Source: Castanea sativa | Taxonomy: Eukaryota > Streptophyta > Magnoliopsida > Fagales > Fagaceae | Direction of reading: 5' to 3' | DNA: 64,000 nucleotides | NCBI RefSeq assembly: GCF_040712315.1 | Contig: NC_134023.1 | Coordinates: 19,769,421 to 19,833,420, forward strand | Shown here: piece by piece, positions 57,182-64,000 of the stretch | How the letters are laid out: each line of letters opens with the position of its first letter | Numbering within the stretch: the first letter of the stretch is position 1 | Notes under the pieces: model-generated | Databases searched by the model: none | What the model saw: the letters and a program-made list of their open reading frames with translations, nothing else | What the model was told of the DNA's origin: nothing | Translations under genes and position numbers: made by a program

Positions 57182-58574
57182 TGATAGAACTATCAAAGTA
57201 CGCAGCGAAAAAATAACGGATCTACTTCATTCATAACTGTTAACGTGCACCATGTAAGTTTCATAATATAAGAACAAGAGAGTGTACCTTGCAGCGGTGA
57301 ATTTCAAAACAAAGATCAGAAGTTTCTCGGGAATACTTTCAATCTTCACTCCAATTCCACTAACGCCCAAGATGTGTGGTCTCTCAATAAGTTTACAAAG
57401 GGAGAATGTTAGAGTGTCTGACTCTCACACATACACCATTTCACAATAGTGTTCTCTCTTACAAAATTCTCTACAGAAAATTATGTATGTTTCTCTCTTT
57501 GTATCTAAGTGATTATCTAATTGGGCTAGCCTTTTGGGCCTTTCCAATTGGGCTTAAGTATGTGGCTTGGAGTGGGACCAGAAGGGACCAATAAGACACT
57601 AGCTCCAATGGGCCTTGGGCTTTTCTGTCAACTCTTGACAAGTACAAAGTTACCATTAATTATATTTAATACCACTATATAAATATAATTGCACTCTAAG
57701 CCTTATTTATAAATTAAATCCCAAGAGTACATGCAACCCCTTCATAAAATATTCGTAGTAATACAAAGTCATAGATGTAGACTGCCACTTTGTAGATTAT
57801 TACATCTTAATCCTTGAGTACTCGATTTAACCCTTTATGTTATTCATTATATATTTATGAAATCCAATTCCATAAATATATAAACTTTAGTAACTATTTA
57901 CCAAAGTAGTTAGGCCTACCATTCTGAATAACAAACCCATTAAACTTATCTTCAGGGAATATTTTGTATCTCAGTTAAGAGACTATGAATTCCATCTTGA
58001 GAATATATGTTCTATCAACACTAAATGTGGCTGCCCAACATACTGAGATTTTGACCGTTACCTTAGATCTCACTCTTGATATATCAAAGCAACCTACATT
58101 TGATGATCAGGTCCATTATCCTCTCAGGATTAAGAGTTCATGCAAATAGAAGTCGTGAGATTTATTATTCATTTGACAGTCGTTAGGAGATAATAAATCT
58201 CACAGCGGTCCAGTTCAATATGTCTTAACTCTTAAAACATATCAACACATCAACTAGAGTCTCCACTTCCATGATCAAGACAAATCATCTTCATTGATAT
58301 GTTATAGTCTTCGCAGGTGAAATGCCCAATTTCATCACCGACTACAAACTAAAATTCTGAGTTTACAAAGAACTTGTGACTTATATCTTTTATGACTAAA
58401 TCACATACTATGCATCTCATGGACTTATATGATAATGTCTGAATATTCATGTTACCATTATTTTAGATTACAATAAAACAACTTTATTAATCACAATATT
58501 AAATCATACATAATGTCATACTTAATAACATACATAGCATCATACAATAGGATTTAAGAGCACCAATCCTAACA
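57182..58574 (-). mobile_element. LTR-1 family copy f: 5' LTR with primer site
   Basis: Starts TGTTAGGATTGGTG (reverse, from 58574) and ends ...CTATCA at 57182. Right flank GTTTG has no matching left partner because the rest of the element is missing. It cuts the 3' LTR of element J. Confidence 0.9.
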
Positions 58575-59085
58575 GTTTGGGCTATCGACCTCTCAAGGAT
58601 ATAGAAATGGAGAGGTAGGAGTAGAGGAAAACCACAATGGATGGTGTATAGAATTATGGGTATAACAATCTCATACTCTCAAGGGTTAAGGCTGGGGTTT
58701 TCTCTTCTAGAAAGCTCTCTCTCTAAAAGATGGGTGTGTGTATTGTTGAAAACCTATCTAGGGTTTTTCTCTCTGAATGGCCTCCTTGCAATTTCTATGG
58801 GTAATGAGGGTACATATAGTATGGGTGAAGGATAAGAAAGTCACACTTAAAAATCCTCTAGGTAGAGAGTTTCACGGGTATCTCGTGGGAAGGCCTTACC
58901 CGCAAGACACTCACGAAATCCTCCAGGCTGATTCTTCATTTCAAGCTTGATTCTTCACGAACTTAATACTAAACCCAATACAATAAAATCCCACAAAATA
59001 CAAGGAACAAAAATAAAGCAAATACAATACTTTTTGTCATGGAATAAAGCCAACATAAAATATAGTTGTAAATCACAACTTTACA
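58575..59085 (-). mobile_element. 3' LTR of element J (truncated)
   Basis: Starts TGTAAAGTTGTGATT (reverse, from 59085). Homologous to 63513-64000 of the 5' LTR. The left part is lost at LTR-1 copy f. ACTCACGAAA/TATCTCG words at 58862-58920 lie upstream of a CTATATG box near 58816. Confidence 0.87.
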
Positions 59086-59099
59086 ATCTCCCCTTTTGG
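59086..59099 (-). promoter_or_regulatory. Polypurine tract of element J
   Basis: Reverse-strand GCCAAAAGGGGAGAT next to the 3' LTR, preceded by GTCACGGAATA. Confidence 0.9.
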
Positions 59100-60496
59100 C
59101 TATTCCGTGACAAAACACCCTATAACAGACTCTAGACTTTAACGTGAGTTTGGGAACAATAGAAAAACTCACTCACACCTAAATCTAGAAGCTGTGAAGC
59201 ACTTGGAACATGTGTACCTGTAACCTGAAACACTTGCACAAAACACATTAGACCCTCAAGGTAAAACAAATAATAAAAGAACAAGTATAATGTAACAAGT
59301 AAAATGCGATCAAGTAAACATGATATGAAACAAATGAGCAACTTGATCATACACTAAACAATCATATGGAAATGACTACAATGATCATATAGCAAAGCAA
59401 ATGATCATCCGAACATGCAACCAATAAAGCACAATGGCAATTGATATATGCATGTCCAACACACAACCAATGCAAAACACCAAGGTATTTGAATTAAGGA
59501 TACAAGATCCAACAAGGGCACAAGTGTGTTCCAACACATAAACACGATGCAATGAGAGCAACAAAGCATAGATACTAAAAATAACTCAAAGCACCATAAA
59601 GCACGAGAAAACAAGCATAATGTAAAGAAAACAAAATAAGGTTTTCTCAAAAAGATGTCTTCTCCCCATTAGTATATGCATCTCCCCTATGGCTTTCTCC
59701 CTCTACGAATGTGCACGAGGTAGAATTTCTCCCCCTTTTTGTCACAAATAGACAAGTGAAGCAAGAGGAAGAAGGGAAAGAAAAGAAGATATGAACAAGG
59801 GTATGATGCATGAGGGGTGCAAGATGAATGAGAAAAATGAAGCTCAAACAAAAGATAAAAACATCTTAAAGACACAATTCTACAAAGCATAAAGTAAACA
59901 TGACATGCTAAGGGTGATGGAGCATGATATAGACCTCGGCATGATATAGACACAAGAACATGTTATGTGTGCTAAAAAGATCTAAAAAGACTTAGCTAGC
60001 ATGACTGAATGCAAAACATGTCAAGTGTTAGAATGTGTGCAGCAAAGGTACATCTAGTGTGCATCTAATGTGCATATGAGATGCATGACCAATGAATGAA
60101 TAAGCACTCACGGGGAAAAGTGTATAAAACACACCACCATTGATCAAAACATTATAAACATGAATAATTATGGTGATCTCCAAAAGTTTGGTACTCATTG
60201 GAGTCCAAAACAACGAGAAAATGTCATTTGGGCATTTTATCAAACACTTAGAGTGCACACACTACACATGTATGTTAAACGATACATGAACATATGAAAA
60301 TCTTGCCTAAATGCATGTTATTTTTGCCTCAAGACGCCAACATCCAAAGCAAATCATCATTTAAAAGAAAGCCCAATAAAAAAGATTGACAATAATTAAC
60401 TTTTCCAATGCCCATTTGAGAAAATCTCAACTATGAACATAAAACCCCATAAACATAATCTAAGGATCAAAATCAATGAAAAGAGTTAAAGATTAC
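59100..60496 (-). other. Element J 3' region, no ORF2
   Basis: Short frames only. A second purine tract AAAAAGGGGGAG (59729-59742), preceded by TTTGTGAC, mirrors the one in C and D. Where ORF2 should lie there is non-coding sequence. Confidence 0.5.
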
Positions 60497-60745
60497 CTTA
60501 GAGATGTTAATGGAAAGTAAAACACTTGAATTTAGTTGGGTTTTGATGTAGAAACATTAAAACAGGAGTTTGGGAGAAGATGGGAGAAGTTTTAAACAAA
60601 TGATCCACGAAATGCCCTTTAAAAGCTTATCTAGAAATTTTTGTGGGAAGTTTCTCTGGTTATATACTAGCGAGATACTCGCAAAATTTTGCTGGTGTCT
60701 CGCTGGTAAGCTTTACTAGCGAAACAGTCACGAAACTCTCTGTCC
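60497..60745 (-). promoter_or_regulatory. Putative internal promoter, leader and splice donor in element J
   Basis: Minus strand: motif tract with ACTAGCGA, ACTCGC, TCTCGCTGG words (60660-60740), TATA-like TTTTAAAGG (60616-60624), T/C-rich leader, and donor AAG|GTAATC at 60497. The layout matches that of C ORF2, but no ORF2 follows. Confidence 0.4.
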
Positions 60746-61919
60746 AAAGTTGAAAAACTTGAGATTTGGACCATTAAACTCCCAGTTGACCTTACACATG
60801 AAATAGGTCAAGAAAACACCCAAAAAAAAGTTTTTCACACAAAAACACCTTGAAAAACTTTAGAAAACACAAGTGATACAAATCACTTCCAAAAGCAAAC
60901 AAAAAGAACAAAAATCTTTTTGGTTTGATCGACATAAGGTTGAGCACACACACGTCACATTTGAACATGTACAAACACACAAATAAAATAGACATTCATT
61001 GAATATTAAACTTATCTGTTGTGTGTGTGGATCAAGTGTGGAAAAGTCCTTAGTCTAGAGTGAAGCTTCAATGATCAATTCAATCAAGTTATACACAACT
61101 AGTACTAAGTCAAGTGGACTATCTCAATTATAGAAATGAACATATATGATCTCCCACAAGAACTTTGAAGCTTTTCATTTGGCTTCTTTGCAAAACATAA
61201 CATATGATCATTTTTGAACAAAGTACATCTCATTTTGAGATCGATGCCTAAATTTTTGATATTTCAACTTTGAAAGTGAGTAAGCCTTTGGCTTTTTGAG
61301 GCACCATACATTTCAATACATGTCACTTTCCCTTTTTCCTAGTCAAATACTAGTATGTGCGATGGCTTTTGCAACTCAAAATCTCTTTTCGAGATTTGAC
61401 ATTTGATGAGCTCTTTAAGCAATGAGCTCTTTAAGCAAAAACATAAAAACGTGGGAAAAGATATAGGCACAAGTATATGCATGTATCAAGACCAACAAGA
61501 CTATTGACTAATCATTCATGACAAGCTTGAAGATCAATTTACAACAATCACACATAGATTTCAAGATTTGTCCTACAAAGATAAATGTGCATACAAAACA
61601 ACCTAAGCTCATAAATGCACTACGCCATTAGTATGAAAGTACTAGGCCAAACTCACATGTAATATGTGCTCAAACATATACGATCAAACTTTTTGAATTT
61701 TCCACTTTTTATGTGTTTTTGGATTTTTACACACCCAAAAACAAAAGGATAAAAGTAAGATCAAATGCAAAAACAACAAAAACAATGCATATAAAGAGAT
61801 GCATGATTCAAAAATGCATGACAATGAAGCATCTAATGCATGAAGGGTCCTATAAAGATCGAAAAAACTAGATCAAGAACCAAAAGAGCAAAAGCTCAAC
61901 CATAGGAACCCTTCCTCAT
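60746..61919 (-). other. Element J spacer between gag and promoter tract
   Basis: No gene. Runs of A and T and an imperfect duplication of GAGCTCTTTAAGCAA near 61410. Confidence 0.5.
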
Positions 61920-62911
61920 TCAAACGAAATGATTGTTTGGAATGAGTGTCTCTTGAGAAGTGAGATAAGGGTTGGAAGAATGAGAACCGGAGATGCACAT
62001 AGACAAGAAGGTAAGAACATTAAAAACTTTCTTCAACAACTTACCATTTTTCCCCAAAACCGGTTTAGCATTTAAAGCACAACTGCCAAGAAGCTCAAGT
62101 TTCTCTTTTCTTTTGATTCTTTTAAGAGCTTGAAACTTAGAGCAATGAGGTCTTAGATGATCACAATGGTGACAAACAATGGGTTTAGGTCCACTAGGCT
62201 TTATGTGGAGGGATCTAGCAACATGGTTTTGTTCTCTTTTCAACTTGGGACATTGAGGTCTTATATGACCAATCACACTGCAATAGTGGCAAGTTGGAAC
62301 AAACTTAGATCCATTCAAAACCTTAAATTGAGACCTAAATTGAGACTTTGGCTTAAGAGCCTTTCTCTCCACTTTTTGGTTTCTTTTGTGTGGAGGAACG
62401 TACACCGATTTGTCTTTAGAGGTAAAACTTACAATAGGCACAAAATTGGGTACCACAACATGATTGCAACAAATATTTTCATCATTTTTAGCCATAGGTT
62501 CAGCAATCAAACACTTGGCATGCATCTTAAGAGATTCATTTTCACATTTCAGCTCATCAACTAGTTTGTTAGACAAAACAAGTTTAGCATCCAAGTCCAT
62601 ATTCAAACATTCAAACTCTTTCAACTTTTCAAGAGAATTTTCAGCAAGCTTCTTATACTTTTCAACCAATTTATTGGATTCATTGAGCTTAGCAATCAAA
62701 TCATCCTTTTCACAATGAAACTTGCTCAAATTCTTATGAAAATTCTTAGTCTTCTTCTTCAAGAGTTTGATGCTAGGAATATCAACAACACCCAAAGATT
62801 CATGTAACATGGCATCACAATCATGAGTATAAACACTCATAGAGGCATTTCACAAACACGTGGCATGCTACAATCATCAACAACCAAAGAAGCATACAAA
62901 TCACTATCCAT
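61920..62911 (-). pseudogene. Element J gag: coiled coil and zinc knuckles, no UBN2 part
   Basis: The likely start is ATG 62909-62911 (MDSDLYASLVVDDCSMPRVC), after which a shift near 62840 leads into a 306-codon frame. That frame has a long Lys/Glu/Leu-rich coiled-coil stretch (for example KFHCEKDDLIAKLNESNKLV), a CCHC knuckle CHYCSVIGHIRPQCP, and a second knuckle CHHCDHLRPHC that has lost residues between Cys and His. The UBN2 domain of the other gags is absent, so this is a shortened or different gag. Confidence 0.75.
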
Positions 62912-62973
62912 GGCAAAACACACAAAGGGGTCAAGGATCACACTTAGGTAATGAAACCAAAACAAGTGTACCC

Positions 62974-62985
62974 GCTCTGATACCA
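62974..62985 (-). other. Primer-binding site of element J
   Basis: Reverse-strand TGGTATCAGAGC, two bases (AT) from the LTR. Confidence 0.95.
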
Positions 62986-62987
62986 AT

Positions 62988-64000
62988 TGAAAGCTCGGAT
63001 TTGTGTTAAAAACACAAGAGCTGTTTAGACCCCAAATTAAAAAATTATAGCTCAATTGATTTTACTCTAACTTAAACTAAGTGCAGAATAAAGTAAATGT
63101 GAGCGAACAAAAAAAACCGCTACTCTAAGCCATATTCAATAAAAGACAGCAGTAAATTGAAAGCTAAAAGTATAGGGAAGAGAGATCCAAACACAAGATA
63201 ACATGCCGATGTGTTATCGAAGAGGAAACCGAAGAACTCGGCAAAAAACCTCTCCGCCGCCCTCCAAGTGGTAAATCGATCCACTAGACAATTAGTTGGG
63301 ATACACGAATAGCAAAAGACTCTCCAAGCCTAGTCTACCCAATGTACCTAAGCCCTCCAAGCTCCTACTCCAACAAGGCTTCTCGGAACCATGTCTTGTC
63401 TAGCTTTCCGGATCCCACAATGCGCCCGATTGCATCCGCCAAAGCTTGGCTTCTTCCAATGCTTCCCAGCAACACCAAAACTCACTGGACACTCAGTATG
63501 TGTGTGGTAAGTGTTTGGGCTATCAACCTCTCAAGGATATAGAAATGGAGAGGTAGAAGTAGAGGAAAACCACAATGGATGGTGTGTAGAATTGTGGGTA
63601 TAACAATCTCACACTCTCAAGGGTTGAGGCTAGGGTTTTCTCTTCTGAAAAGCTCTCTCTCTAAAAGATGGGTGTGTGTGTTGTTGAAAACCTATCTAGG
63701 GTTTTTCTCTCTGAATGGCCTCCTTGCAATTTCTATGGGTAATGAGGGTATATATAGTATGGGTGAAGGGTAAGAAAGTCATACTTAAAAATCCTCCAGG
63801 CAGAGAGTTTTGCAGGTATCTCGCAAGATGGCCTTACCCGCGAGACACTCGCAAAATCCTCCAGACTGGTACGACTCTTCAGCTTCCAGCATGTGCTTCT
63901 CACGTGCCCTTTTCGCGGGATACTCTTCAAGCTTGATTCTTCACCAACTTAATACTAAACCTAATACAATAAAATCCCATAAAATATAAGGAAGAACAAT
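62988..64000 (-). mobile_element. 5' LTR of element J (continues past the window)
   Basis: Ends ...GAGCTTTCA at 62988. TATATATA (reverse) at 63749-63756, with a tract of TCTCGCAAGA/ACTCGCAAA/CGCGGGATA words at 63809-63925 upstream. Short frames in it are not genes. Confidence 0.88.

Larger units (their letters stand above)
58575..64000 (-). mobile_element. Element J: gag-bearing LTR retrotransposon (runs off the window)
   Basis: Read in reverse: 5' LTR from beyond 64000 to 62988, primer site 62974-62985, gag 61920-62911, long spacer, polypurine tract 59086-59099, truncated 3' LTR 58575-59085. No pol is seen. ORF2 of the A/C/D type is not present, though promoter-like and splice-like remains are. 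Confidence 0.85.

Noticed and set aside
54145..58574. LTR-1 copies e and f as the two LTRs of one element
   Set aside because: Copy e has its own perfect ACTAT duplication inside the Tat RT, and copy f has different flanks, so they are separate insertions.
62157..62718. Forward ORFs over element J gag
   Set aside because: Antisense shadows of gag; no independent signal.

Overview
The window looks like a gene-poor, intergenic, heterochromatin-type block from a dicot plant nuclear genome, probably a woody species. Copia- and Gypsy-derived protein remnants with plant-type priming sites (complementary to initiator-Met tRNA), a plant Helitron, a MITE-like element and low GC all fit this. The species guess (something like Fagaceae) rests on general resemblance only. 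I find no intact host gene. Nearly everything is nested transposable elements, and the layering can be read from 5-bp target-site duplications (TSDs).

Left block, 1-23,834. The 3' end of a forward Athila-type Gypsy element (pol end 3,249-3,581, 3' LTR from 22,152) was split by a reverse element 'D' (4,717-21,748, TSD CCCAC/CCGAC). D's 3' LTR was split by a ~7.6-kb Helitron-like element (5,270-12,911), which itself carries a solo LTR (6,772-8,158). D's ORF2 intron was split by a forward relative 'A' (14,839-20,624). The Athila copy sits in a fragment of a Tat-type Gypsy element (antisense ORF remnant 23,065-23,416). A 1.4-kb LTR family ('LTR-1') recurs six times in the window, mostly as solo LTRs with perfect 5-bp TSDs.

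Middle block, 23,835-41,980. A very long Tat/Ogre-like LTR region holds a ~50-bp satellite array, a ~77-bp array and an unrecognised degenerate multi-exon gene-like segment (29,658-31,526). Element 'C' (31,893-39,519, TSD TGTCT) is a complete 7.6-kb reverse copy of the same family type as A and D: LTR, primer site, gag, spacer, ORF2, polypurine tract, LTR. It has no reverse transcriptase or integrase, so it should be non-autonomous.

Right block, 39,520-64,000. A reverse Tat-type Gypsy element (antisense DUF7745-like ORF 39,965-41,125; pol pieces between 41,287 and 56,386) is broken up by a compound copy 'F' (41,986-48,609), a hybrid LTR 'G' (49,002-51,439), a solo LTR 'H' (51,833-52,843) and LTR-1 copies. 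A reverse gag-bearing element 'J' (58,575 to beyond the window end) closes the window.

The most interesting system is the A/C/D/F/J family. These gag-only LTR retrotransposons carry a second gene (ORF2, putative plant transposon protein domain) that appears to have its own TATA-type promoter and a 5'UTR intron inside the element. Each subfamily repeats its own short dyad motif in both the LTR promoter and the internal promoter. A second notable feature is a pair of tandemly duplicated pol segments joined by LTR 'G', whose left part matches H and right part matches F, with the switch confined to about 10 bases.
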